From assembly GCA_011009095.1 (NCBI GenBank), contig VTPC01000606.1:78498-142497 (forward strand): 64,000 nt of DNA, read 5' to 3'. This document shows, piece after piece, positions 47,557-61,000 of this stretch (its first letter is position 1; every line of letters starts with the position of its first letter). Both the position numbers and the translations under genes were made by a program. The notes beneath the pieces are model-generated. The model ran no database searches and was not told the origin of the DNA. It saw only the letters and a program-made list of their open reading frames with translations. The DNA is from Ignelater luminosus (Eukaryota > Arthropoda > Insecta > Coleoptera > Elateridae).

Positions 47557-47587
47557 GCCCTGAGCTAAGACAATAAAGGAAATATTG
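47557..47587. repeat. 31 bp direct repeat, right copy (target duplication)
   Basis: Right partner of the repeat at 46434-46464, with three mismatches and no gaps. Confidence 0.82.
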
Positions 47588-47999
47588 AGCAACCGTAAAG
47601 AGAAAACGCTAGAAGACACCTGAGGAACCGATGAAGTCAATGAGACTACTGTGTGGCGTCTGATGAAAATAGCAAATTTAAAATTGAGCCCTCGCGTCGG
47701 GCTGATCAGAATTAAGTTATGTGGTCAAGTCAAGTAGCTTGGTATCTTTTTTAATTACCTGACTTGAAAACCAAACTCTGCAAAGATTGACTTGATGTCA
47801 AGCAAACGCTTGACATTTCTTGATAGCGAACCATTGTTTGAAAGCTCATGCATGAAGCCATGTAGGCTATGAGTAACGCAAGGTTTATCGTAATTCAAAT
47901 TAAATGATCTTTTTCAAGATTTTCTTTGGTAAAATGTGTTCGTCCGGAAATCAAGAAACTGATGCTTTTATAGTCGGACCCCATTAAGCACGCTTTGAT

Positions 48000-49650
48000 G
48001 TGTTAAGCTCACAATCTGAGCTCAGTCGTCTATTTTCAACCGAACTAAAACATTTGGTTACTAAAATCGACTTGACTGTCTGTATGTGTGTTCCAAAAAT
48101 GTTTCAACTCCTGGCCACTCTACCCCACATCTTTTCCCTCTTTGTTTACCTTCTTCAACAAAGCTCCAAGAACCTCAAAGGAGAAAATGCTTGGAAATTT
48201 GTTGAATTTCGGTAACACGATCCAAAGCCCAATTTTTGTCGTTAAGAGCAAAACGTCTAGATACTGTCGTTAGCAGCGAAATTGAGTTTCTTTGAAATTT
48301 TAGATTTCTCGCTTGCTTTTACTTTGTGATCTTACTAGGACTTTAATAGCCGGTTGCAGAAAGCAGAATTAAAGCAAGTGATCAAGTTAATCTAGGATTA
48401 GCTGATTTAATTCAATAATTTTTAATTGATATTTCAATTTTACGGCATCTGATTGGTTAATCCCGGAATTACTTAATCATTTGATGAATTTTGCTTTCTG
48501 CAACGATCCCTAAGACAGCTTTATTTGCGTGTTCTAAAGAATCTTTAAAAGCCTTGCAGGAAGGTGTCCTTTAATGGTCTGAAAATCAGATTTGCCAAAT
48601 TTTTGGTAAAGCTAGCCAAAATTTTAATCAATGCCAAAATAAAAAGATTGAGTCTTTCGGAATAGTTCACTTTATATCTTTTAATTGATCAAACCAGGAA
48701 AGTCCAGACTCTCTTGGGTTTTCTGAATTCTTCAATGTCTCGACTGTCCATTGTTCGTACGTTCCGGTCAATCTCTTTGGGAATCTTCTAACAGATATTT
48801 TGGGACAGTTCAATTTAATTAACAAAGTTCCAAGAACCTTAAAGGGAGATCAGTAGGAAATTTGTTGAAGTTTGATGAAACCACGTAAGGTAGTGTCATT
48901 AATGGCATATAATTGAGTTTCGTTGAAATCTCGAAATGCTCGATTGTCTGTACTTTGTAATTTCCGGTTCTTTTCCTCTTAAGATGTTCTAATGGCTATG
49001 GGATAGCTCAATTTACATTCTTGAACAAAATTCTAAGAACCTCCGAGGAAAGATTCTGTGAGAATTTGTTAAATTCTTGATAAAACCAGACAACGTCAAG
49101 ATTCTGTCATTAACAGCAAAATTGAGTTTCGTTGTGATCTTTGGTCGTTTGCACTTTCCAGTCCAATTTTCTAACAGGTCTTTCGGAAAGGCTCAATTTG
49201 CGTTTTTTAACAGCATTCCAAAAAGCTAAAAGTAGAAATCTCTTAGAAATTTGTTAGATCTTGATCTAATCAGCAAATTCCAGATTCTCATGTTAAGCAA
49301 AATCGAGTTTTGATGAGTTCTTGAATTGCTCTACTCTTGGTCGTTTGCACTTTCCAGTCCAAGTTTCTAATAGGTTCTTCGGAATAGTTCAATTTGCGTT
49401 CTTTAACAATGTATCAAGGACCTAAAAGTAAGAAATCCTTTGGAAGAAATTTGTTAAATTCTGATCAGACCAGCAAAGTCCAGATTCTCTTGTTTTCTGT
49501 TTCCCTAGAAACTCGGATAACTGCCCCAAATGGTCCAAAAGAAGGCAATTTACGTTTTCAACCAAACTAAACTAAAATTTGATTACTAAAATCGATTTGT
49601 CTGTCTGTATAGGTGTTTCAACTCCTGGCCACTTTATCCCACCTATGTTA
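48000..49650. repeat. Satellite B (about 180-205 bp units)
   Basis: Recurring landmarks are CCAAGAACCT or variants (near 48170, 48828, 49032, 49213 and 49409), GAAATTTGTTAAATTCTGAT, AAATTGAGTTTCGTTG and CCAGTCCAATTTTCTAA. Spacing of neighbouring units is about 180-205 bp. The two edges (48031-48127 and 49555-49646) carry the same non-unit phrase (ACTAAAATCGA, then TTTCAACTCCTGGCCACT). A small MITE sits inside. Confidence 0.75.
48353..48505. mobile_element. 153 bp MITE in satellite B
   Basis: GTTGCAGAAAGCAGAATT at the left faces AATTTTGCTTTCTGCAAC at the right. Similarity continues inward (GATCAAGTTAATCTAGGATTA against the reverse complement of TAATCCCGGAATTACTTAATC). It has no coding capacity. 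Flanking bases do not show a clear duplication. Confidence 0.78.
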
Positions 49651-49654
49651 TATG

Positions 49655-52600
49655 GTTTAGACGTCGAATTTTACCCTGATTACGAATATGAAAATTGCAT
49701 TTCGCTATCTCAAACCATTCTCGAGCAAGATGGCGCAATAGTAAATTAAAGATGGCGCTATAATAAAGTGAAAACCGAGTAATTTAGTTCGGTTATAATA
49801 ATGCTTGCAACTATAAATTATTAGAGCATGCTTGAGTAGAGCTTAAACTCGATCCTGTCCCAAGTATTCACTATCAATACGGACATAAGTGTTTCCAAAA
49901 TTTAATATTTTCGAATGTACCTATCTTAATATTTATAAATGGAACGTCGGCAACGCGCCGTCAGTAAATGTTTTATCTGTATGAATACGGAGTAAAGAAC
50001 ACATGCTAATCGTAGCATAAGTGAGTCAATCGGTGGTTCAGAGGAGTAATGCGATTAGCGACCGTTAGCGGTATCTGTATTGATGTTGAACACTTAATGA
50101 GGTCGCCATAAACTGACCTCTGCGATCCCACAGTTTATCAGTAATAATGATGGTCAGAAGAAGTCAACGTTATTGTTATTATTGTTTTAATTATTATAAT
50201 TTTATCAACGTTATTTGTTAATAACCAATGAATACATTCACCAACGGTAGTTCACGATAAACTAAAATTTATTTTAGTAGTCTTGAGGAATGACTTGATT
50301 TTTCCTATGCTTGACATAACTACCTGCGTAAGACTTTGAAATCAAATTTAATGTCCACGTGACTATTTTATCTTCTATACTATACACTAAGTCAGTACTC
50401 CAGCAAATTTCAGCTTGCTGAGGACTTAGTGGAAGGTATTGATACGTTCAATAGGTACGTATTGCCCAGTCCATTGAACGCACCTAATGTATTTTAAATC
50501 TCACGCTATTCCGCCACATTTGGGGTTATATCCTTGAAAAGAGGATGACTCTAATAAAATATTTTCTAAATTCTTGGAATATAAATCAATTAATAATAAA
50601 TTAATAAAATTCCTCTTCTAATTCGAAAATCAAGGGTGGCGGTGCAATTTTAAATACGTAGTTAAATTCTCTACTCTGCGAAAACCCCTAGTACTGTCTT
50701 CAGTATTTCAACAAGAAAGAAAAGACAGCACTTTGGAGAAAATGAGAAATCTCGAGTTTTTGCCTTTTCGTTTAGGCCAGTACGATGCAAAGCCCATGAC
50801 TCTATCTCTTATAAAAACCGAGATACCTTATGAATACAACGGAAATGGGACACACTGCACTTGAGCTTCTTGAACTTAACTTCCAAAGTTGCTAAAGGAC
50901 TTGCCTCTCGTTACACGAAAAGGGATAGTATGTGATTTCAACACGATGGCGTCCAAGCACATTGCAATCAATAGATTTGATAGCATAACGCAATACTTTC
51001 GGTGACGGGTGGTCTAGAAGAGAGGCTTCTGTTTTCCCTGCCTCGACTTTTTCTATTTGGGATCAAATCGAAAATTCCAGTTTGTTTCTTTCTGATTTTC
51101 AACAATCGCCCGTAACTTCATTATTTTTAAGAATAGAATGTCAAAAGAAAAAAATTCTCGGTTTCTAGCGGTCTGTAAGATACCTAATATTTATATTTTT
51201 ATGAAAGTCCACACTTTTCAGGATACAAAACAAAATTTTTATTTTTTTTAGTGGAAGCTGTCCTTTATTTTGGTGCTACTGGAAAGTTTATTTTTTATTC
51301 TGCTTTTTTGGTATTGTTCCTGTTAAATTCCGAGTTATAGCCTATTGCGCTTTCTATACTCCTCGATTAAAAATAGTACGCCATGGAAAATTTCTTTTTG
51401 TGAAAACAAAAGCCATAAACAGCAACAGAAATCGAAATCTAGACGGTGAAATGAATATTCCTTCAAGTTTTAATTTCAAACCCACGGCAATAGGAATTTG
51501 AGATTTTGATGTTGCTGTTGTGTTTATGTTTTGTTTTTGTTTTTACCTGTGTCTAATATTTTATAATGGCCTACTTTTTCTTTTGATTCCGATTTATCTT
51601 TTTTTTATGTCCTGTTATTCAGCTCTTGTTTCCACAAAAAAAAGAAAGATTTTCCATGGCCTACCGTTTTTAAACCGACCGAGCGTAGAAACTGCAATAG
51701 GCTGTAACTTTCTTATTTGTCTTTAGGCAAGTGAATTGTTTGTTACTGTTATTGTTATACGTTTAGGATTTATTAAAAAGCAAAACATGTAAACTGAAAT
51801 TAAATCTAAGGCGAATTATAGTAGAACGAAATAACCTGGGATTTTACAGATCAGGTTGCAAATTCTAAAAAAAGAAATTAAAAATTTTGAAAAATCACTG
51901 TTTATGTTTTTATAATATGGTACGACTATTCTCTAGATAATCCAAAAATGACCACTTGAATGCAATAAAACACGAACTGTTGTTGAAGCTAAATCGGTGC
52001 ATGACTCTCTTGAGATCTGGTGTACCGAGTGCAACTGTCAACAAATTTATTTCTGGATTGAAGATTGCATCCTACTACATCGGGAGTTCAGGCATTTATA
52101 ATAATATTTCACTGCAAACACACATTCTGCAATTTTATTATTTATTAAAAGTTTGAAAATACAGAAATTGAAATGGGAAAATTCAAAATTGCTATCTTCA
52201 AGATATAAATCAAAACTCTGTTCTTGACACCACATATTATAAACGTTATTTGCACCAATACACTGAATCGATAGAATAATAATTGACATGCAATAAAACG
52301 AAGAAGGTTTAATTCGAATGTGTTGCGAGCAGAAGTGAAATATCAGAACCGGGTATGCCGTAATGAAAATTTTGATACATCAAATGTAATATGCTAAGCG
52401 CACGACAGTAGTAGTAATAATAATGCAGTAATTTATATTTGACAAATAATTGGTTACGTAATCACGATTATGTAACTACAAAATTGTAGTAGATTTGAAT
52501 AAATGCAACCACAGGCATACAATACAAACAAAAACAGTTATGATGATGATGATATATGTTGTTGTTTATATTTACATTGATAGATTCCGATTCTCTACTC

Positions 52601-53385
52601 GTGTAAATTGCAGAATCAAATTTGAAATGAATTTTTTTGTTTATTTTGCTTTTAGTGAATGCAGCGTGGGAAAACAAATCTATGGTTCTCAAACAATAAT
52701 AATAATAATCTATCTGGTATTAAAATTGAATAACCCTCAAAGCGTAGATGTTTGTTGGTTGCCTATACAGTGAGAAACTTATTTAATTTGGAACTTCTTA
52801 ATATTATTATTATTATTGTTGTTGATGACATACTAATAGATTTGCTAGCATAATATTCCTTGATGATCGTCTTGCCTTTAAATTAATAGGTGATGTAATG
52901 CACTTCATCTTCTACATTTAATTATTAACCCCACCTTTGCTTCAGACATGTAATAATAGTAACGTAATAAAACAATGATATTAATAAAGAACGTAGGCTT
53001 TACAATTTTTTTTTCTAATTTTAAAATTTATAAGCTCAATATTTTGCCTAAGATAGTAGATAGTAATTATCGTCTTTTGATTTCAAATTTATTTGAAGGT
53101 TTTTTATTAAAACCAGTTTTGATTAACTATCGTGTTTATCAACGGTATTGAATTTTCTAACACATCTGTACAGTCCTCACTAATTTATATTGACCACTGT
53201 AATTAGAGTATGAGACGGAAATGGAACAATGAAAATCTGTTTCCGAAACTTTCTTCTTTACGAACTGACGGTAACAATATCGTCGACACTTAAGAACATT
53301 CAGTTCTCTGAAAAACGTATTTTTAAATATTTCCTAGTAGTCTTGTATACTGTTTTATAATGCCAGAATAATACCAACATTAGTA
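49655..53385. other. Unassigned AT-rich DNA
   Basis: No gene recognised. It has simple repeats: GATGAT near 52541, AATAAT near 52695 and ATTATT near 52802. GGGACACACTG at 50848-50858 resembles the right tip of a foldback element but has no visible partner. Confidence 0.45.
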
Positions 53386-53389
53386 TGAG

Positions 53390-56300
53390 ATTTGGCCGTG
53401 ATCTGGTTGTGATATCCGAATCTTGGCTTTGAACTCAAACTCAAGTATTGATTTTGATTTCTCAATATATGATTTGTCTTGGTTTAGAATGTTTCTATCA
53501 AAATCAAAATGGGGTTTTCTCTAAGTACAATCTTTTCCCAAATTTAAAATAATATCTTGTAATACATTTGATTCAGTTTTCAAGATTGGTAATTAAAACC
53601 AAAGCCGACTCTTGGACATAGGTGGCACCAATAGTCTTGGTTTTGGTTTTAGCTTCTGCCTTTTTTATTATTAATCTACACTCCTTTTACATCTGATGGC
53701 AACAACCATTGCTTGAGTTTAACTTTACACTCTTCAGCTTGGAAGATCAAAGTTTGGTTTTCTCATCAGTTCTTGGACTTTTCTAATGTTGGAAACGAAG
53801 TTGGTCATACTCTTTAACTGTAAAGATTAAAGTTAGTCATTATTTTATAATTTTCCGATCCTGATATCCGTACCTATTGATCTAAGAGCAGTAGTAGTTA
53901 TGGTCTACGGTGTGAGTTTTAGTTCTATCCTCTTTAGATTTAAAAACCAAAATTAGTCTTGCTCTTATAATCTTCATGATCTTGTTCTCCCGATTAAGTG
54001 TCAAGCTTTGGTTTTGACTTCAAACTCTTTAATTTTAAAAATTTTGATTTTATAGTTTTTTAATCTTGATATCCACACTTATTGATTATTGCACTCAAAA
54101 GTAAACTCCAAAACTAATTCAAGCTTTGAACTTGAGATCAGCAGTTATGATGTGTTTTGGTTTCATGCTCTTTAACTTTGAAGACCGGTCTTGATCTTGC
54201 AATGTTCTAATTATAAATTAAAGGCCAGGATTGGTGTAAGTTTTGAACTTCACGCCCTTTTACTTTTAAAGCCAAGATTAAGATCTTGGTATTGATTTGG
54301 ATTTTATACTCAAAACCAAGATTGATGTACATTTCAGACCTAACAATTGTCTTGGACAGAGTTTCTGGTATCACGCTCTTTACTTTTGAAGAGGATGATT
54401 CGTCAATTCTCTGATTTTGTACACAATCTTAGATTGATGTAAATTTTAAATCTGACAACTGTCATAATCTGAATTTTTATTTCATGCTCTTTAACTTTGA
54501 CGAGGAAGATAAGAATAAGTTAGATCTTATTGATAAAGATTTTAAACCTGTGCTTTACTTTCACACTCGTTAACTTAGTCTTGCTCTAATAATTTTCCAA
54601 TCTTGACATCAATTTTGGTCTTGTGATCAAATACCAAAGCTGACGCAGTTGGACTTACAGTAACAGTCATGGTCTGAGTTTTGCTTTTAGGCTGTTTAAC
54701 TTTGACGACCAATATTTGTATTGGCCTTATAATTGTCTAATCAGCAATCATGATGTGAGTTTTTCTTTCACCTTGAAAATCAAATTAGTCTTGGTCTTTT
54801 CTGATCGTGGTACTCATCATGGTTTTGTACTCAAGTTTAAATGTTAATTTGGATTTACAATAACAGTTACAATCTGAGGTTTAGTCTTGCTCCTATGATT
54901 TTCTAGTTTTGACATCGAACTCGGTTTTGTACTCAAAATCAAGTACCAAGACTAATGCTAGATTTTGAACTTACAGTAACAGCCGTGGTCTGACTTTTGC
55001 CTTCAGGCTGTTTAACTTCGGCGGACAATATTTGTATTGACCTTATAATTGTCTAATCTTGGTGACGATCTCGGTTTTATACTCAAGATAAATGCCAAGA
55101 CCGGTGCAAGTTTTGGGCTTACATCAACAGTCACCATGTGAGTTCTTCTTTCACATTGAAAATCAAATTAGTCTTGGTCTTTTCTGATCGTGGTACCCAT
55201 CATGGCTTTGTACTCAAGTTTAAATGCTAATTTGTACTTACAATAACAGTTACAATCTGAGTTTTGGTTTCATGGTCTTTAACTTTAAAGACCAAGATTA
55301 GTCTTGCTCTTATAATTTTCTAGTTTTGACATCGATCTTGGTTTTGTACTCAAAATCAAGTACCAAGACTAATGCTAGATTTTGAACTTACAGTAACAGC
55401 CGTGGTCTGACTTTTGCCTTCAGGCTGTTTAACTTCGGCGGACAATATTTGTATTGACCTTATAATTGTCTAATCTTGGTGACGATCTCGGTTTTATACT
55501 CAAGATAAATGCCAAGACCGGTGCAAGTTTTGGGCTTACATCAACAGTCACGATGTGAGTTCTTCTTTCTCTTTGAAAATCAAATTAGTCTTGGTCTTTT
55601 CTGATCGTGGTACCCATCATGGCTTTGTACTCAAGTTTAAATGTCAATTTGGACTTACAATAACAGTTACAATCTGAGTTTTGGTTTCATGCTCTTTAAC
55701 TTTAAAGACCAAGATTAGTCTTGCTCTTATAATTTTCTAGTTTTAACATCGATCTTGGTTTTGTACTCAAAATCATCTTGGTTTTATGATCAATACAAAT
55801 ACCAAGACTGATGCAGTGTTTGGACTTACATTAATATTCGTGATCTAGGTTTTTCTTTCATGCTCTTTAACTTTGAAGGTCAAATTGGTCTTGGTCTTTT
55901 TTAATCGTGGTACCCATCGTCGTCTTGTACTCAGGGTTAAATGCCAAGACTTGTGTAAATTTTGGACTTACAAAAACGGTCGTAATCTAAGCTTTGGTTT
56001 CCTACTCTTGAACTTTGAAGATGAAGATGAGTCTTACTCTTGTAATTTTCTAATTTCGGCGCTCATCTTGATTTTCTACTTAAAATAAATGGCAAGACTA
56101 CTGTAAGCTTTGGACTTACAGCATCAGTCATGATCTCTGAGTCTTGGTTTCACGCTTTATAACTTTGAACATCAGGTTGGTCTTGATCTTTTTTAATCGT
56201 GGTACCCATATCGATTTTGTGTTCAAGGTTAAATACCAAGGCTTTCGTAGGTTTTGAACTTACAGCATCAGCATCATGCCCTCTACTTTCGAAGACGAAG

Positions 56301-58065
56301 ATTAGTCTTATAATTGTTGAAACTTGGTGACGATCTTGGCTTTGTATTCGGAATTGAATGCCAAAGCTAGTGCAAGTCCTGAACTGGTTCTGGTTTTACA
56401 CCAACAGTCATGATCTCAGTGTTGCTTTCGCGCTCTTCAACTTTGAAGATCACGCTGGTGTTGATCTTTTCTAACTGTGGCTTCCATCTTGGTCTTGTAC
56501 TTAAGGTTAAATGCCAAAACCAGTGTAAGTTCTGAACTTACAACAGCAGTCTTTCATACCCTTTTAACTTTGAAGACGAAGATTAGTCTTGATCTTATAA
56601 TTTTCTAATATTAATATCGACCCTGGTTTTTGTACTCAAGATTAAATAGCAATACTGATGCAAAGTTTGGATTTACATTAAAATATAATGTAAGTTTCGC
56701 TTTCACGCTTGTTAACTTTGAAAATCAAATTAGCCGTGTTGTAATTTTCTAGTCTTGGCGTCGATCTTGGTTTTAGACTCAAGGTCAGGTACCAAGACTG
56801 ATGTAAGTTTTGGATTTACAATAAAAATCATGGTCTGAGTTTTGTTTTCACGCTTGTTGACTTTGAATATCAAATTAGTCTTGCTCTTATAATTTTCTAA
56901 TTTCGAAGTCGATTTTGGTTTTGTACTCAAGATCAAATACCAAGACTAATGCTAGATTTTGAACTTACAGTAACTGTCATGGTCTGAGTTTTGCTTTCAC
57001 GCTCGTTAACTTTGAAACTAGACTTAGCCTTTCTCTTATAATTTTCTAATTTCAACGTCGATTTTGGTTATCTACTCAAGATCAAATACCAAGACTAATG
57101 CTAGATTTTGGACTTACAGTAACTTGCATGGTCTGAGTTTTGACCTCACGGTCGTTGACTTTGAAATTCGAGTTAGTCTTACAGCAAAAGTCATGGTTTG
57201 AGTTTCGCTTTCGCTCATTAACTTTGAAGGGCGAATTAGTGTTTCTCTTATAATTTTCTAATCTTGACTTCGATCCTGGTTTTTGTACTGAAAATCAAGT
57301 TCCAAGACTGATGCAGGGTTTGGATTTACAGCAACAGTCATGGTCTGAGTTTTATTTTACTCTCGTTAACTTTGCAAATCAGATTAGTCTTGCTCTTATA
57401 TGTAATTTTCTAATCGTCAATATTGGTTTTGTACTCAAGATTAAATATCAAGAGTAATTCAAGGTTTGGACTTACAGAAAAGTCACGGTCTGAGTTTCGC
57501 TTTCACGCTCATTAACTTTGAATGTTAAATTAGTCTTAATCTTATAGTTTTTTAATATTGACATCGATCTTGGTTTTGTTCTCAAAATACCAAAGCCGGT
57601 GTAAGTTTTTAATGTTGGTACCCATCTAGATTTTGTACTCAATCTAGTGCCAAGCCTTGTGTAAGTTTTGAACTTACACCAACTGTTATGATCTTGGTTG
57701 TGCTTTCACGCTCTTTAACTTTTAAGATTGGATTAGTCTTGGTCTTTTCTAATCGTGGTATTCATCTTATATTCATTTTATATTTAAGGCTAAATGCCAA
57801 GACTTGCATCCAACAGTATTCATGACTTTTGCTTTGCTTTCACGCTCTTTGATCTTTAAAGTCAAATTAATCTTGGTCTTACAACTTGGTAATCTTGATA
57901 TTATAAGTTTTGCAATTAATATCGATTTATGGTTTATGTTGCGTTGCGGGGCTAATGGGGTTTTAGAATCTGACATCAACAGATGTGGTTCCAGTTTTTG
58001 TATAACGCTCTTTAACTTTTGAACTTATAATTTTTCCAATTTTGGTATTCATCTTGGTTTTCATG
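53390..58065. repeat. Satellite C (about 130-150 bp units, some 30 units)
   Basis: Landmarks recur through 4.7 kb: TTGTACTCAAGATCAAAT, CCAAGACTAATGCTAGATTT, GAACTTACAGTAACAGTCAT, TCACGCTCTTTAACTTTGAA and TAGTCTTGCTCTTATAATTT. Spacing of AATTTTCTA is 148 and 149 bp at 56743, 56891 and 57040, and 130-151 bp in the 55 kb part. Units are clearly diverged, and the array fades at both edges. No protein-coding signal is present. Confidence 0.92.
54903..55736. repeat. 417 bp higher-order repeat within satellite C
   Basis: 54903-55319 and 55320-55736 align over all 417 bases without a gap and, counted by eye, differ at about nine positions (roughly 98% identical). Each is built of three units of 151, 130 and 136 bp. 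A third, partial copy begins at 55737 and a shortened, more diverged one precedes 54903. The similarity is far higher than between ordinary neighbouring units. Confidence 0.92.
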
Positions 58066-58069
58066 CACT

Positions 58070-61000
58070 ATGTTATATTGTCTCGCGCGTCTAAATATTG
58101 TAGGAAAATTAGTAGTGCAAATGTACTTTACACCGGTGAAGATTATTTAATTTTTTATTGCTTTAATAAATAATCTAAAATGTCATATTTGTTTAATTTT
58201 TCCGGAAAAAAAAACTTTTTTGGAACTTTTTGTAAGTTGACACACTTTCAAATGAGTAGTATTCTTTTTCTTTAGTGAGTATTCTTGTTCTAATGAAGAA
58301 AATTAGTTTACGAGATACTTAGTTGGTAACAGAAGAAGAAAATAATTCTGGCTAATTTAATTTACCAGAATGGATGTAAAAAAAGTTGTCCAAAAGAATA
58401 ATGCACGGAGTAAAAAAGAAATTGAGGTTGATCTAAGAAGGTGTGCATATTAGCTAGAAATCAATAACAGTGAACGGTAAAAGTCTGTTGGAACTCACTG
58501 AAACACATTAAAGCAGAAGTCGGTAAGGCCATGTACTAAATTTCAACATGGTAATTTGGATGGTTTCCGCTTGATTGATTACGTGTAGACTGCTAAACGG
58601 AATACCCTGTATATAGTCTTGTAGGGAATTGATTTGTTTTCTTTCTTACTGTTTCTTAGCTGAAATAATGAGAAAATGCGGTAACATGCTTCTGTATTTT
58701 TGTATTATGTGATCATTAACAAAGTATTATAATTCGGGGTGAAATTCATTTAAAATTGTTTTAAATGCGATAGAGCAGACCACTCGAGCAAAACATGTTT
58801 GCTTTGTATTTATACAAAGAATTCCGTTATATTCATAAATGTTTAAATTCATTTGTGCTAAATTAAATAAAAGTTTATACCATTTCTGGAATTCCTTAAG
58901 TTTCTTTTGTGCAAATATTAATTTTCCATTCTCTTGGCATATTTACCCTCGTAATGAAATTTTATTGACGACTTCAGTATAATTAACATTTTGTTTTCTA
59001 ACATTTCGTAAATATTACCGCGCTAATACAAAAATCACGCTTAGATTAATATAAATTCGAAAATTCCTTTTTTCCTGACATATAAAGTGGGTAGAAATTT
59101 AAGAATCGCTTAGAAACGACTCGCTCTTTCCCTGAAAAATTAAATTCCCTTTTTCTCTCTCTACTTTTACTTTTCTTGAATTTCCTCCTAAGTCCTTAAA
59201 ATTGAATCGATGATTGATTTCACACTTTTTTGCTCTCTTTGTCAGCAATAATAAATTTCATCGTGTGATTTGTAATTGTAAACACCCAGAGAAATCATCT
59301 TCGAACACACAAAGGACACTCTCTCCATAAATGCTGCATTAAAAATGGTTTTTCTCTCCTTTTTCTACCGTTGCATTTTCATTACGGTTTCGCAGCACAT
59401 TTCCATTTAATTGGACCGCAAAAATATTATTGCTGTAGTTGGACAGGAGTGAAGAGAGAGAATACAAAACTCTTTTAATGAATGCACTTAAAAAAGAACT
59501 TTTCAGTACTTTTATTATTATATTTATTACGACGAAATAGGTTTTCCCTTCCTCCTAAAGAAGAAATGAATTATTCATTTCATCTATTTTAATGATTCGA
59601 GCGCTTTTAACGAGAGTGTAATGTATATAAAAATGTTTTAAAATTATTTTTACGCTCAAACTTTTTTTTATAGTGCGCGGTGGTTGTCGTAGATGGAACG
59701 ATATGGGGGAGGGGGGAAGGGCATATTAAAGCGAATGCAAATTATGTCGCAGTTTTACTGAATTGCCGCTGTAAATGCTTTATTGTGTAGATAAAATGGA
59801 ATATAGTGTCGTTTGTACATCGTAAAATCGGATCCTCTGTGTTGTAGTTGTACTTGGTTAACTGTTAAAGTGGCGAAATATTGTATCGTATATGAAGTTA
59901 CTCCCCGAACAAAATGTTCTTTATTAACGATTTTACTGGTTATAAAATTCAATTTTACACGTTCGAAACCTTTATTTATGTTGTAATAATGTAATTAAAA
60001 AGAAGGTGTGTATGGACATAAATCGTTGAAACAATAAAAAATTTCTGTATAGAGAAGGGAAATAACCAATAAAAATTAATTTTACTGAATTAAATTCAGA
60101 TTTTTTTTCTTTAATAATTGAAACATTTTAGAAAGGCCCCACGCAGAAGGTAAATAACACACAATGTTGGCTGTGTTTGTTTTTAGAGACAGTTAAAATA
60201 CGAATTTGGTTTTGATTCCGTAAGGAAAGAATTATGAAGGTTTTTCATGCATGAAAATGACAGAATTCGTGATGATCGTGGTGTGACGTCATTTGATACG
60301 TTCAATATCAACTATACAGAAAAGGGCAAGAATTGCGTGGTGTTTGATAGGAGAGTACGTTATTTTACCCCCTACATATGAATAATAATAATAATAATAA
60401 TAATAATTTCTCCGCCTTTACCATCATGGTTCGTATGTTTAAATATAGAATATTTGCAATTCAACTTGTTCAGGATAATAAATACAAATATTGTTTATGT
60501 TAATTAGAACGAAGTTAATCATAACATAGGCAAACTGTTTTATAGGTAACTTTCATTTTAACATATTAACAAGGTTCTATCAAAACAATTTTATAATTAT
60601 TATATAGGGAAAAATAGAAGTGAGAATAACAAGACTGTTAATCAGGGAGAACATTTCCAAAATTTTGTGTTTGTTTTGTTTGACCGTATTTCAATTTTTT
60701 TTAAGTTGACAGAAACTTGAAGAGCTTGATAAAGAAAGTTTCTTATCATTCCTCCGTTAATCAAGGTTTTTATTCTATTTTTCTTCTATTTTTTATTGAG
60801 CATTACATTAGAATTTTCTTAAAAGCTGTAATTCAGAAAAACTTGTCCTCGATTGGCATAAAGGATCCTCCAGCTTAGAAATCCGTCAGGGCCGATTCGA
60901 AAGGCCTACTATAGGATCGAGATGTCCAGTCCCAAAACGTTTTCAAGGTTGTGTGGGATGACTGTTTACAAAATATTAATGCTTACATAGTTTATTACGA

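Noticed and set aside
57804-58022. Open frames within satellite C (also 55873-56088 and 56730-56936)
   Set aside because: They follow the repeat, are not maintained from unit to unit and have no start context.
53390-58065. Regular repeat spacing resembling a CRISPR array
   Set aside because: Repeats and intervening sequence are equally diverged, there are no short identical repeats with unique spacers, and the context is eukaryotic.
52541-60408. AAT, ATT and GAT microsatellites
   Set aside because: Ordinary simple repeats in AT-rich DNA; recorded in the region entries but not interesting alone.
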